A stretch of DNA of 19,382 nucleotides from Armatimonadota bacterium (GTDB lineage Bacteria; Armatimonadota; JAAZEB01). The notes under the pieces were generated by a model. It saw only the letters and a program-made list of their open reading frames with translations. It was not told where the DNA came from and ran no database searches. Made by a program: the position numbers and the translations under genes. Below, piece after piece: positions 7,936 through 17,392 of this stretch. Every line of letters starts with the position of its first letter. The first letter of the stretch is position 1. The stretch is taken from the NCBI GenBank assembly GCA_012841485.1, contig DUUU01000312.1, forward strand, positions 1 through 19,382, in the 5' to 3' direction.

Positions 7936-8637
7936 ATGACGGATTCCGTTCTAGATATTGAGGTAGTACGGGAGAACTCCTCTTGCCCGGTCATTCGGCT
8001 TGAGGGCGAGTTGGATGCTTCGACAGCTCCCGATCTCAAAAGTACGGTGCTGGCTCTGGTCACGGAGGGGTGCCGCGACCTGGTCATCGATATGGAGCGC
8101 CTCTATCTGCTAGACAGCCTGGCGCTCGGGGTGCTGATGAGCGCGTGCCAGCGCGTGCCCGGAAAGCTGACGATCCAGAATCCGACCCCACCGGTTCGGC
8201 GCGTGCTCGACGCTGGCGGCGTGTCGCGGCTCATCGAGGTACGGGATGAGGCGGGCGAGCATCAGCAGCTCCTGAATTTTGGGATCACGATTGAGGATAC
8301 CACCGAGGGCATCCCCATGGTCTACCTGCGAGGCGAGCTAGACGCCTACAGCGCCGCGCACTTCCGCGGGGCGCTCATCAGCTTGACGCAGGAGGGCCAC
8401 CGCTTTGTGGTGCTCCACCTCGGAGCGCTCGACTTCATCGATAGCGTTGGTTTGGGAAGCATGGTTAGCATCTACACACGCCTGAAAAAAGCGGGCGGCA
8501 GCTTCTACATCGCCGCGCCGAGCGAGCAGATCTCCAAGGTTCTCCACATCACCGGACTCGATGCCCTCTTCCCGCTCTACGCCAGCGATGCGGAGGCGAT
8601 GGCGGCCGCGGCACGAGTCGCGGCTGGATCTGCGTAG
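7936..8637 (+). CDS. Tandem STAS-domain protein, anti-sigma-factor-antagonist type (233 residues)
   Basis: Two complete STAS domains lie back to back, at about 4-112 and 113-228. STAS proteins of the SpoIIAA/RsbV type bind anti-sigma kinases when a conserved serine is unphosphorylated. Both copies keep the Asp-Ser pair: LLDSLALG with Ser61 in the first, and FIDSVGLG with Ser170 in the second. The second copy matches the classical DSxGLG motif and the first has Ala for Gly. Strand motifs VIRLEGELD and MVYLRGELD open the two domains, which points to internal duplication. There is no membrane segment, so the protein is cytoplasmic. The gene ends 15 bp before a receiver/histidine kinase gene in the same direction, so the two are probably co-transcribed. 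No RsbW-type kinase or sigma factor is in the window. A strong ribosome-binding site precedes the ATG. Confidence 0.88.
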   Translation: MTDSVLDIEVVRENSSCPVIRLEGELDASTAPDLKSTVLALVTEGCRDLVIDMERLYLLDSLALGVLMSACQRVPGKLTIQNPTPPVRRVLDAGGVSRLIEVRDEAGEHQQLLNFGITIEDTTEGIPMVYLRGELDAYSAAHFRGALISLTQEGHRFVVLHLGALDFIDSVGLGSMVSIYTRLKKAGGSFYIAAPSEQISKVLHITGLDALFPLYASDAEAMAAAARVAAGSA

Positions 8638-8652
8638 CGCCGGGGCGGCACC

Positions 8653-10341
8653 ATGGACGCATCAACAAGGGCGCGCATCCTGGTTGCGGATGATAGCCCC
8701 CTGATTCTGGATATGGTCCGCCAGGTCCTGGAGGCCGCCGGGCACACCGTCCTGACGGCGCCCGATGGCCTGGCCGCCATCAACATGGTCCTCCGCGAGC
8801 GCCCGGATCTGATCATCTCCGACGTGGAGATGCCGGAGATGACCGGGCTACAGCTCTGCCGGCTGCTCAAAGGAGATCCGCGCACCCGCGGCATTCCCTT
8901 CCTGATCCTGAGCGCGCATAAGGAGCAGTACGAGCAGTTTTGGGGCCGCGAGAGTGGCGCCGACGATTACCTGCCCAAGCCGTTTGGGCCTCCGGCACTC
9001 CTGGAGCGGGTTCAGGCGCTTCTGGCGCGTTTCCCGCGGCACTCGGAGCCTGGGAAGGCGATAGAGCTCCCGGTCACGACGCGGATCGAGGCGCTGGAGA
9101 AGGTGAACGCCTCTCTGGAGCGCCGGCTCTTCGAGCAGACGATCATCCACGGCATCAGCACCATCGCCGCCACCGCGAGCGGCGAGCGCGACACGGCGCG
9201 CGCGGTGCTCGAGCGGCTTTCCCGATTGGTGGAGCTAACCGCCGGCGCCTTCGCCTTCGCGAAAGGGGGTACCTCCTACGTCCTCGTCCGCGGCCCGGTG
9301 CATCCCCGAACGCTCCAGCGGCTTCACGCGGCGATCGTGACCCGCCTCCCTCTTTCTGATGGCGAGCTGGCAGCCCCCGCCCTCGTGGCCGGCGCCGAGT
9401 ACATCTCGGAGCGGCATCCCGACTCCGAACCGGCCATCGCCGTGCAGCCGCTCCAGGCCGCGGGTCACCCCGTGGGCTTCCTGGGCGTGGCCCGTGCCTC
9501 CGGACGCGACTTCGACGAGCCGGAGCGAGAGCTCCTCGATCTCGTTGCCGGCCAGGCCGCGCTCGTATTGGAGAACGCGCGCCTGGTAGAGGCCGAACGC
9601 GCCCATGCGCAGGCGCTCGCCGAGCAGAACGACGAGTTGCGCCGGCTCAACCGCACCATCACCGATCTCATTGCGACCGTGACGCACGACTTGCGCACCC
9701 CCCTCACCTCGGTGATCGGCTATCTGGAGTTTGTCCTCGAAGATACCAAGCTTCAGGAAGAGACCGCCGAGTTCGTCCAGATCGCGCGGCGGAACGGCGA
9801 GCGCATGTTGCAGATGATCAACGACATCCTCGATCTCAGCCGTCTGGAAGCCCGACGAACCCCCATTACCCCCAGTCCGGTACCGCTGTCCCCCATTCTG
9901 GAGGAGGTGGTCACCCTGCTCCGCCCTGATCTGGATGCCAAGCGCCAGGTCTATTCAGAGGAGATCCCCGCGGATCTGCCGGCGCTGATGGTCGATCCCG
10001 ACCGGCTCCACCAGGTGCTCCTCAACTTTCTCGGCAACGCGTCGAAGTACACTCCCGAGGGAGGGCGGATCCGCGCCAGCGCGCGGGTGGAGGGCGACCG
10101 CGTGCGGATCGCCATCCAGGATACGGGCATGGGCCTCTCCAAGGAGGATCTGCGCCAGGTCTTCGGCAAGTTCTTCCGCGCCCAACGCCCCGAAATGACC
10201 GGGGTCACGGGCACCGGGCTGGGTCTCGCCATCGTGAAGACGGTCGTCGAGCTTCACGGCGGCGAGGTGTTTGCAGAGAGCCGGCTGAACGAGGGGAGCA
10301 CTTTCGGCTGCCTCCTCCCCATCGCCCGCGCGCCCCGCTGA
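8653..10341 (+). CDS. Receiver-GAF-histidine kinase hybrid (562 residues)
   Basis: A two-component protein with the receiver at the N-terminus. The receiver domain (about 8-122) has the acidic pair Asp13/Asp14, phospho-acceptor Asp57 (IISDVEMPEM), Ser87 and Lys109 (LPKPF). A helical linker leads to a GAF-like sensor domain at about 165-312. A signalling coiled coil follows at about 312-340. The HisKA domain has the phosphorylated His345 in VTHDLRTPL. The ATPase domain has N-box Asn462 (NFLGNASKY), G1 Asp490 (QDTGMGL) and a G2 loop (GVTGTGLGLAIV). All catalytic residues are present. No membrane segment is seen, so it is a soluble kinase. It probably takes input by phosphorylation of Asp57, or by ligand at the GAF domain, and passes phosphate to an unknown response regulator. 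It lies 15 bp after the STAS gene. Its ribosome-binding site is weak, which fits dependence on the upstream gene. A convergent gene begins 53 bp beyond its stop. Confidence 0.92.
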   Translation: MDASTRARILVADDSPLILDMVRQVLEAAGHTVLTAPDGLAAINMVLRERPDLIISDVEMPEMTGLQLCRLLKGDPRTRGIPFLILSAHKEQYEQFWGRESGADDYLPKPFGPPALLERVQALLARFPRHSEPGKAIELPVTTRIEALEKVNASLERRLFEQTIIHGISTIAATASGERDTARAVLERLSRLVELTAGAFAFAKGGTSYVLVRGPVHPRTLQRLHAAIVTRLPLSDGELAAPALVAGAEYISERHPDSEPAIAVQPLQAAGHPVGFLGVARASGRDFDEPERELLDLVAGQAALVLENARLVEAERAHAQALAEQNDELRRLNRTITDLIATVTHDLRTPLTSVIGYLEFVLEDTKLQEETAEFVQIARRNGERMLQMINDILDLSRLEARRTPITPSPVPLSPILEEVVTLLRPDLDAKRQVYSEEIPADLPALMVDPDRLHQVLLNFLGNASKYTPEGGRIRASARVEGDRVRIAIQDTGMGLSKEDLRQVFGKFFRAQRPEMTGVTGTGLGLAIVKTVVELHGGEVFAESRLNEGSTFGCLLPIARAPR

Positions 10342-10394
10342 GCCAGCCGCCCTGCTATCAGCCAGCGCCGCGGCATCCCAGAGGCAGCACCCGC

Positions 10395-13300
10395 TCATTT
10401 GGAGAGCGTGACCGACCCATCCTCCTCGCAGGCATCTCCACGCTCGCAGAGGAGATCGATTCCGGCTCGGATACCCTCTCTGACATTTCGGCCCACGCGC
10501 TGGAACCCCAGCGCCCGGCCCGTTTGCTGGATCAGGTCGTCAGCCGGCATGCTCACCTGCCCCTTCAGGACGTGCAAGGCCGCGTTGGCAATCTCCTCGG
10601 GCGGGATGTCACTGATGCCTCGCTGCGCGTCGGGATCTTCTCCGGCAGCCCGGAAGCCGGTGTACTCCGCCGGGTCCAGACCCTCGGGCCACAGGAACGC
10701 CTTCTCTCCATGGGGAGTACGCCGGCATCTCGCGCGGGGGGCCAGTTTCTTGATGCGTTCTTCGACGCGATGACCCACGCGCCGGATACCCCAGCACGCG
10801 GCCACCCGCCTTGCCGCGAGATCCAGGCTGACCGGCCCCTCGGCTTCGATGACCGCTTCGAGCCGCTCCAAGATCTCCTGGGTGGAGCGAGAGTCGAGGA
10901 ATGCGTTTAGATCTCCCAGCTCCTGATCCACTTGATACGGGACGTAGACGGGGATCTCCGGCGCGCGCCATGGCTCCGGCTTTGGCGCCGTCGGCGCAGG
11001 ACGTGGCTCCGACTTTGGCGCCGCCGGCGGGGCGACAAGCGGCGCCGCAGGAATGATCGGCGGCGGGGGAGGCGCAGGTTGTCTCCTCTGTTTCTTTGCG
11101 TCCTCGATGGCCGCCTCGATGCGCGCCAGCTCCTCAGCCGGCCTCTCCCACCAGTCCGTGGACCAGACCCGGTGCAGGCGCCAGCCTAGGTCGCGGAGGA
11201 CTGCCTCACGCAGCCGGTCGCGGTCGCGAGCGGTATGCGCACTGTGGTAGGTGGCGCCATCGCACTCGATACCGAGAAGATAGCGGCCCGGGTGTTCCGG
11301 ATCCACCACCCCGAGGTCGATCCGGTAGCGGGAACACCCAACCTGCGGGTGTACCATGTAGCCACGCTCTCGCAGCGCATTGCAGACCTGCTGCTCGAAA
11401 GGCGACTCGCACTCCGCTCCGGGGTCCACCTCACGTCTCTCAGACAGCGCCCGCGGGCCACGTGCCGCATAGTCCAGGAAGCACTTCAGGTCCGCTACGC
11501 CCTGGGCGCGCGTGCGCGAGAGGTCGATCTGGTCCGCACGCAGAGTGGAGAAGACCACGATCTCCTGGCGGGCACGGGTAATCGCCACGTTCAGCCGGCG
11601 CTCGCCGCCATCGCGGTTCAGCGGGCCGAAGTTCATGGAAACGCGGCCCTGGGCGTCCGGCCCGTAGCAGACGGAGAAGAGGATCACATCGCGCTCGTCG
11701 CCCTGCACGTTCTCCAGGTTCTTCACGAACACCGGCTCGGACACGCCATCGCCACCATTGAAGAACGGCTCGATCTCCGGGTGCTGCCGGCGCGCATCCT
11801 CCAGGAGGTCCTCGATCAGTGTCTGCTGCGCCATGCTGAAGGTGACCACGCCGATGCTGGCGTGGCAATGCTCGGGGCTGGTCAACCGGGCGATGATTTC
11901 CGCCACCACCGCGTCGGCCTCCGCGCGGTTGGTGCGCGCCTTCGAACGGTCGTAGTGGCCCGACACTGGCCGCAGCGAGAGGGCGGTATCGGTGTGTGGC
12001 GATGGGAACGTCAGCAGATCATTGCTATAGTAGTGGTAGTTGCTAAACGCAATCAAGCTCTCGTGCCGGCTGCGGTAGTGCCAGCGCAGGCGCAACTCCG
12101 GGAGCTGGGCAGCGATGCAGGTTTCGAGGATGCTCTCCAGATCCTCCACTACGCTCTCGTCGGATGTCTCATCATCCTCCGCGCGGTTGAAGAAATTAGT
12201 CGGCGGCAGCTGCTTGGGATCGCCGACGATGATTGCCTCTTTCCCGCGCGCGATTGCCCCCACCGCATCCCAGACCGGGATCTGCGAGGCTTCGTCGAAG
12301 ACCACCAGGTCGAACGGTGGGTGCGCGGGATCCAGGTACTGCGCCACGGAGAGCGGGCTCATCAGGAGGCAGGGCGCCAGGCGGGGCAAGAGGTTTGGGA
12401 TCTTCTGAAAGAGCGTTCGGATGGGCATATGGCCACGTTGCCGTCGATTCTGATGCATCAAGATGCCCACCTCCGAGTTGCTGCTCATCCGGTCTCCCGG
12501 CCGCGGCACCTGCGCCGCAAGTCGCGCCTGGATGACGGAGCGAGTGAGCGCCGTATAGCGCTCGTCGATGGCGGCGAAGTCTCGGATCTTGCGCTCGAAA
12601 TCCTGTCGGTGAAAGCCGCGCAGTGTCGGCTCGGAGTCGATCACACCCTCGACCCACCATTGCGTCGCGCTCCGCTCGAATGCCTTGGAGATCTGATCCG
12701 CGGCGATCTGCCCCTGCTCGTACGCGGTGACCACGCCCTGAAGCCCCGCGGTCGCTGCTTGGCCTCGCACCGACTGCCAGTGGCACCAATCTCGCAGTTG
12801 ATCCAGATGCTCCAGCCAGTCATTCAGCCGAGCATCGACGGTCTTCAGGAGGTCGGGATCGGAGCGTGCGCCCCAGGCAGCCATCGTATTGAGGTGGAGT
12901 ACGGTATTCAGCCGCTGGCGCGCCACAGCAAATTGTCTCGCGGCCTGGAGAAAATCCTGGAGGCGCCTGCCGATAGGGCCATCCGACCGGATCTGTTCTC
13001 GCCCTTCCTCAACCAACCGGGCCCATTCTTGCCGCAAGGTGGCCGCACGCTCCAGGTCTGTACCAGCGATCCGAGTGGCCAGGGAGCGCAGGGACGCGGT
13101 CCAATCACGCACCCGGGCGATCTCTTCCCAGTCTGCCTCGCCTTCCCGCCAGAACCGTCCCAGAAGGACGCGGGCGCGGTCGCCCGCCTCAGCGACGGCG
13201 TTCTCCTCGTCGCGCAGGGAACGAGCGGCCAGCAGATCCCCCTTCAGGCTCTCTGCCGCTACGGGCTGGCCAGATTGGGCCACGCGCGTCAAGGCGCGAC

Positions 13301-16300
13301 GCACCTGCCACCGGCCCAACGCGCGCGGAAGCGCCCACGATGCTTCCGCGCTGGCAAGCCGCTGCCACAGGGAGTCCAGATCAGTCTGCAGGATGCCCTC
13401 GGTGTAGCGAGCGTATAGCTGCTCGCGCAGGGCGTCACGCCGGCGGCCATGCTCCAACCAGGAGTTCACCGACTCGTTCAAGGCATCCCAGTCGGGCTCC
13501 ACCACCAGCGCCGCCGGTGGCTCTGGCGACTCCAACAGCGCCTTGGCGACGGAGAAGGTGTTCTCCAGATCCTCCTCGCTCCAGCCGCTGCTACTCAGGT
13601 GTAGCAGGGGGGCTGCCGCCTCGGCGGCGCGCTGCAGTTCGCCACTAGCGGCCTGTAGCGCCTGGATGGCGGCTTCCACATCGCTGCGCCAGGCGTGGCT
13701 CCACTCATCGCACTCGACCGGCCCCCATACGTTATTGGATGGATGAGCAGAGCCCCGCGCTGCCCCCTCCAATTGGCGGGCGATCTCTCGCATTTGATCG
13801 CGCGTCTCGCGGTCGAGTCTCCGGTCGCGTTGCCAGCTCAGATCCACCCGTGGGGCATCGCGCAGCCCGATCAGCCGCGACATCCCCTGAAAGGCGCTCT
13901 CTCCAGTCTCACGGACCCGGTGAAGCGCTCCTGCATAGTCGTTCAGCTCGCGGCGCAACTCCGCCAGGCGCGCCGCCTCACGCCGCCACTCGTCCTCGGT
14001 GCGTGCCGCGAAACACTCCATTGTCTCATAGAGCTGCCGAATCACCTGCACCTTGTGGCTCTTGTTGGAGTGCAACGCCAGGCAGAAGGGGCCCAATCCG
14101 CACTTCTTCAACCGCTCATGCACCACGTTGAGCGCCGCGGCCTTCTCGGAGACGAAGAGCACGCTCTTCCCCATCGCGAGCGCGTGCGCGATCAGGTTGG
14201 TGATCGTCTGCGACTTGCCCGTTCCGGGAGGCCCGTGCAGCACAAAGCTCTTCTCCTCCGCGGCGGCGTACACGGCGGCAAGCTGCGACGAGTCGGAGCT
14301 GAGCGGGCAAAACGTCTCCAGAGGCGAGTGTGTCTCATCCAGGCGCTCCGGGTTGGGAAACTCGCCCTCGTATGGAAAGGGCTCGGTGGGCGTGTTGATC
14401 AGGTGGGAGACGATCTGGTTCTGCTGCAGGTCATCCGCACGCACCTCGAGGTCACGCCACATCAGAAACTTGGTGAAGGAGAAGTGGCCAATGCAGGCAA
14501 CCTCGACAACTTCCCAACCGTCGATGTGCAGGACGGCCTCCCGGAAGCGGTGCAGGATGGCCGGCACGTCGAGGCCCTTCTCGTCCTGTGGTAGCGGGTC
14601 GAGACCCGGGACTTTGATGTCGAAGCTTCGCGCGAGGAGTTCCAGGAGCGTGGTGTTCACGAGCGGATCATCATCGCCCCGCGTGATTGAAAAGCCCTCC
14701 TGTATCGACCGGCGGGCTATCTCCAAGGGGAGCAAGAGAAGCGGCGCGAAGTATGTCCGGTCGGCTCCGGGTGTCTCTCTCCACTTGAGAAATCCGAGCG
14801 CCAGGTAGAGCGTGTTCGCTCCATTCTCCTCCAGGCTGGTTCGCGCTTCTCGGTAGATCTCCAGGAGGCGCCGTTTCATCTCGGCTTCGTCATGGTGCGT
14901 GCGCAGGCGATGCGCCTTGAGCTCCTCGCGCAGCAGCTCGATGTTCAGATCCTTTCCCGTTCGCCAACGGTGAATGGCCGCCGCTCGCGGCTGGCCTTCC
15001 TGCAACTCCAGCGGCAAGGGCAGGATGCTGAAGCGTTCTCCTTCCGCCAGGGCATCTTCCAAGGCGGCCAGGTCGGGGCAGAGGATCGGGAGCGACTTCT
15101 TCGTCTCCTTGAAGTTGAGGAGGCGGTTGCGCAGGGTCAGATCGAGGAGCCGGCTCTTCCAGCGCTCGAGCCGGGCTGCTGGATTCTCGGTCGGAGCTGC
15201 CTCGCCGTCGGGAGCTGGCTCGGCCACTCCGGGGAGCGCCGCACTCGGTGGCCCAGAGAGGGTGGGGGCCTCCGGCTGTTGGGGCTCTGCGCCCTGGGTC
15301 TCGGTGGAAACACGCAAGGGCAAGGGGCGGATATGGCTCTTTCGGGTGCGAAGAATGTCGATGGCGTAGATGAAGGCGTTCGGGTTGTCGAGGTGCCGCC
15401 TTCCCTCTTCCAGGGCCCGTTCCACGGGGCAGGCGGGGGAACGCGTGAGTGCGGTTGCCTCGAAGACGCACAGCTCCCCCACATCCACCCGCTTTCGCAG
15501 ATGCACGGCGTCGTCCATGGCGCAATCCGCGAAGCAGTCGTCTACCAGCCACGCCCCCGGAAAGGCATGGCCGGCGATGATGACGACCAGCGGGTGGATT
15601 CCCGCCTGCTCGAGGCAGGCGGCGCTCAAGACTGCCAGATCGAGGCAGGTGCCCAACCGGTGCTCCAGGATGCGGTCTGGTAGCCGGATCTTCTGGCCCG
15701 CATCCTCGAAGCTCGCGGGCGGTTCGCTGTATCGGATCCCACGCCCCTGCAGGGCGGCATAAATGGCCCCTACCGTGAGCAGCACTCGGCTGCGATCACC
15801 GCTCTGGTAGCCCGAGAGAGAGGTATCGCCCGTCCATTCTCCCAGGAGCGCCGCGGCATCGGCCAGCACGGCTTCAACGGCCGGGTGGTTGGGCGTCACA
15901 AAGGATGCAAGCATCTCCGGCGGCGCTTGGGAGCCACTCCATTCGTCATACGCCAGCACATCCAGGCGCTGGTGATGGCAAGCGAGGGATCGTTCTCCCT
16001 GGGCGACCTCGACCTGGAGGGCACCGGCGACGCGCTCGGTCTGTTGGGCTAGAAAGGAGTGCGAGAGTGGCAGATCCACCACGCCCAGATCGCGGGCTTC
16101 CCCAGGCCTCAGTTCGGCAAGATGCAACTCCCAAGGCGCCGAAAAGCCGGGGTCGGTGGTGATGCGCACGTGCAGGTCCCGAAGGCTTGCATCCCCGGCA
16201 TTGGCGATCCGCAGCCGAGTGACCACCGGCACATCGTTCTGCTGCATTGCATAGTTGACAACTCGGGTGGTTTCGAGCTCAACAGTCACGGCAGGGGCGG

Positions 16301-16364
16301 GACCGGTCCCCCAGTCGCCAGCCGGCAGCTGAGGGGGCACGCCCTGGCTATCTCGAGCCTGCAT
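10395..16364 (-). CDS. Giant DUF4011 / SF1 helicase / Vsr-like nuclease / DUF3320 protein (1989 residues)
   Basis: A cytoplasmic multidomain enzyme expected to move on and cut nucleic acid. Numbering starts at ATG16364, which has GGGAGA 9 bases upstream; ATG16442 and TTG16448 are in-frame alternatives. Domains in order: an Ig-like beta-sandwich (about 25-150); a transglutaminase-like fold with Cys240 (GTCLDLAVLSAACLEQ), His266 (AGHAFPGAWL) and Asp275 or Asp276; DUF4011 (from about 395, RLERWKSRLLDLTLRNRLLNF); and a superfamily-1 helicase with Walker A GPPGTGKS (Lys717). A coiled-coil-rich insertion of about 640 residues then precedes DEAS (Asp1357-Glu1358), GDPKQLPP (from 1381) and the C-terminal helicase motifs ENVQGDERDVILFS and LNVAITRARQ. 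An MTES_1575-type nuclease follows with Glu1657, Asp1683 and Glu1700-Cys-Asp1702, then a Pro-rich linker (1757-1806) and winged-helix DUF3320 segments to the end. All key residues are intact. Fusions of SF1 helicase and Vsr-like nuclease are often linked to defence against foreign DNA; that role here is inference. Confidence 0.92.
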   Translation of the reverse strand: MQARDSQGVPPQLPAGDWGTGPAPAVTVELETTRVVNYAMQQNDVPVVTRLRIANAGDASLRDLHVRITTDPGFSAPWELHLAELRPGEARDLGVVDLPLSHSFLAQQTERVAGALQVEVAQGERSLACHHQRLDVLAYDEWSGSQAPPEMLASFVTPNHPAVEAVLADAAALLGEWTGDTSLSGYQSGDRSRVLLTVGAIYAALQGRGIRYSEPPASFEDAGQKIRLPDRILEHRLGTCLDLAVLSAACLEQAGIHPLVVIIAGHAFPGAWLVDDCFADCAMDDAVHLRKRVDVGELCVFEATALTRSPACPVERALEEGRRHLDNPNAFIYAIDILRTRKSHIRPLPLRVSTETQGAEPQQPEAPTLSGPPSAALPGVAEPAPDGEAAPTENPAARLERWKSRLLDLTLRNRLLNFKETKKSLPILCPDLAALEDALAEGERFSILPLPLELQEGQPRAAAIHRWRTGKDLNIELLREELKAHRLRTHHDEAEMKRRLLEIYREARTSLEENGANTLYLALGFLKWRETPGADRTYFAPLLLLPLEIARRSIQEGFSITRGDDDPLVNTTLLELLARSFDIKVPGLDPLPQDEKGLDVPAILHRFREAVLHIDGWEVVEVACIGHFSFTKFLMWRDLEVRADDLQQNQIVSHLINTPTEPFPYEGEFPNPERLDETHSPLETFCPLSSDSSQLAAVYAAAEEKSFVLHGPPGTGKSQTITNLIAHALAMGKSVLFVSEKAAALNVVHERLKKCGLGPFCLALHSNKSHKVQVIRQLYETMECFAARTEDEWRREAARLAELRRELNDYAGALHRVRETGESAFQGMSRLIGLRDAPRVDLSWQRDRRLDRETRDQMREIARQLEGAARGSAHPSNNVWGPVECDEWSHAWRSDVEAAIQALQAASGELQRAAEAAAPLLHLSSSGWSEEDLENTFSVAKALLESPEPPAALVVEPDWDALNESVNSWLEHGRRRDALREQLYARYTEGILQTDLDSLWQRLASAEASWALPRALGRWQVRRALTRVAQSGQPVAAESLKGDLLAARSLRDEENAVAEAGDRARVLLGRFWREGEADWEEIARVRDWTASLRSLATRIAGTDLERAATLRQEWARLVEEGREQIRSDGPIGRRLQDFLQAARQFAVARQRLNTVLHLNTMAAWGARSDPDLLKTVDARLNDWLEHLDQLRDWCHWQSVRGQAATAGLQGVVTAYEQGQIAADQISKAFERSATQWWVEGVIDSEPTLRGFHRQDFERKIRDFAAIDERYTALTRSVIQARLAAQVPRPGDRMSSNSEVGILMHQNRRQRGHMPIRTLFQKIPNLLPRLAPCLLMSPLSVAQYLDPAHPPFDLVVFDEASQIPVWDAVGAIARGKEAIIVGDPKQLPPTNFFNRAEDDETSDESVVEDLESILETCIAAQLPELRLRWHYRSRHESLIAFSNYHYYSNDLLTFPSPHTDTALSLRPVSGHYDRSKARTNRAEADAVVAEIIARLTSPEHCHASIGVVTFSMAQQTLIEDLLEDARRQHPEIEPFFNGGDGVSEPVFVKNLENVQGDERDVILFSVCYGPDAQGRVSMNFGPLNRDGGERRLNVAITRARQEIVVFSTLRADQIDLSRTRAQGVADLKCFLDYAARGPRALSERREVDPGAECESPFEQQVCNALRERGYMVHPQVGCSRYRIDLGVVDPEHPGRYLLGIECDGATYHSAHTARDRDRLREAVLRDLGWRLHRVWSTDWWERPAEELARIEAAIEDAKKQRRQPAPPPPPIIPAAPLVAPPAAPKSEPRPAPTAPKPEPWRAPEIPVYVPYQVDQELGDLNAFLDSRSTQEILERLEAVIEAEGPVSLDLAARRVAACWGIRRVGHRVEERIKKLAPRARCRRTPHGEKAFLWPEGLDPAEYTGFRAAGEDPDAQRGISDIPPEEIANAALHVLKGQVSMPADDLIQQTGRALGFQRVGRNVREGIRAGIDLLCERGDACEEDGSVTLSK
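10972..11029. repeat. Two imperfect direct repeats in the Pro-rich linker
   Basis: Two 25-bp copies (10972-10996 and 11005-11029) differ at two positions and are spaced 33 bp, exactly 11 codons. They encode the Pro/Lys/Glu-rich linker between the nuclease and DUF3320 of the giant helicase. This is a two-unit in-frame repeat, so copy number may vary between strains by slippage. Confidence 0.6.
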
Positions 16365-16561
16365 ACGCTCTTGTCTCCCAACCGCATCAAAGTCCCCGCC
16401 GGGCACGCAGGCCGGGCGGAAGGGGCGCTCGCGCGCGGCCATCCTCAAGGCGAAAGGGAAAACGGTCGTGCCTGTGGGAAGACCGCGGAAAGCCCCGGTT
16501 GCCTATGGTCGTTCGCCAGGCACACGCGCGATCCCTTCTCAGGGGCACTCCGCTACCGGGA

Positions 16562-17374
16562 TCAGGAGGGGTGGTTGGCCCGGGCATGGGCCTGGTCCAC
16601 CACCTGGTCGATATCCGGGCGTGGGCCCTGGCCGGGAATGAGGTGGATCAGAAACTCGATATTGCCCTCGGTGCCGGTGATCGGCGAGGGGATGAGCCCG
16701 GCCACGCGGTAACCGAGACCCTCGGCCACGTCGGCGATGTGGTGGAGCACCTCTCGGTGGACCTCGGGCTTGCGCACGATCCCGCCCTTCCCCACCTTCT
16801 CCGGGCCCGCCTCAAACTGCGGCTTCACCAGCGCGATGATCTCGCCCTCCGGGGCCAGGAGGGCGCGCACAGCGGGGAGGACCTTTTCAAGCGAGATGAA
16901 GGAGACATCGATCACCGCGAGGTCCGGGGTCTCCGGAAGCGCGTCCGGGCGCAGGTGGCGGATGTTGGTGCGGTCGAGAACGGTGACGCGGGGATCGCTG
17001 CGCAGTTTCCAGGCGAGTTGGCCGTAGCCAACATCGATAGCGAAGACGCGGGCAGCGCCCCGCTGCAGGAGCACATCGGTGAAGCCGCCGGTGGAGGCAC
17101 CGACATCGATCACGATGCGGCCGGCGGGATCCAGATGGAACGCATCGAGGGCGCCCGCCAGCTTCAGGCCGCCACGGCCAACGTAGGGGATCGCTTCGCC
17201 CCGAACCTCGATGGGAGCATCCGTGGGAAAGCGCACCCCCGCCTTATCAGCGCGCTGCCCGCCGACGAAAACCTGCCCGGCAAGAATCGCGGCTTGCGCG
17301 CGCTCCCGCGTCTCGAAGTAGCCCTTCTGCACGAGAAGAAGATCCAGGCGCTCGCGCTGCACCTTACCAGGCAT
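16562..17374 (-). CDS. tlyA: TlyA family rRNA 2'-O-methyltransferase (270 residues)
   Basis: TlyA enzymes (also called hemolysin A) methylate the 2'-OH of rRNA cytidines using S-adenosylmethionine and affect ribosome function and capreomycin sensitivity. An S4 RNA-binding domain occupies about 7-65 ([19 protein letters not shown]). The FtsJ-like methyltransferase domain follows, with the SAM loop [11 protein letters not shown] at 90-100. The catalytic Lys-Asp-Lys-Glu set is visible as Lys71 (GRGGLKL), Asp156 (VIDVSF), Lys184 (LVKPQFE) and Glu240 (GNIEFL). The length is normal for the family, with a short polar tail after about residue 250. AAGGGA at 17382-17387 lies 7 bases before the ATG. 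It follows nusB by 18 bp and is probably co-transcribed with accC and nusB. Confidence 0.94.
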   Translation of the reverse strand: MPGKVQRERLDLLLVQKGYFETRERAQAAILAGQVFVGGQRADKAGVRFPTDAPIEVRGEAIPYVGRGGLKLAGALDAFHLDPAGRIVIDVGASTGGFTDVLLQRGAARVFAIDVGYGQLAWKLRSDPRVTVLDRTNIRHLRPDALPETPDLAVIDVSFISLEKVLPAVRALLAPEGEIIALVKPQFEAGPEKVGKGGIVRKPEVHREVLHHIADVAEGLGYRVAGLIPSPITGTEGNIEFLIHLIPGQGPRPDIDQVVDQAHARANHPS

Positions 17375-17392
17375 GATGGATTCCCTTGGGGC

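Noticed and set aside
10342..10394. Shared bidirectional terminator between the convergent kinase and helicase genes
   Set aside because: Only a 5-bp GCTGA/TCAGC pairing and a short GCCGCGGC palindrome are present, with no convincing stem or T-run.
11235..13418. Open frame of 727 codons on the plus strand
   Set aside because: It is antisense to the helicase and nuclease motifs of the giant gene. The translation is low-complexity, His/Arg-rich and lacks any family pattern.
16533..16544. Small hairpin CCCT-TCTC-AGGG after tlyA
   Set aside because: A 4-bp stem is too weak to call a terminator.
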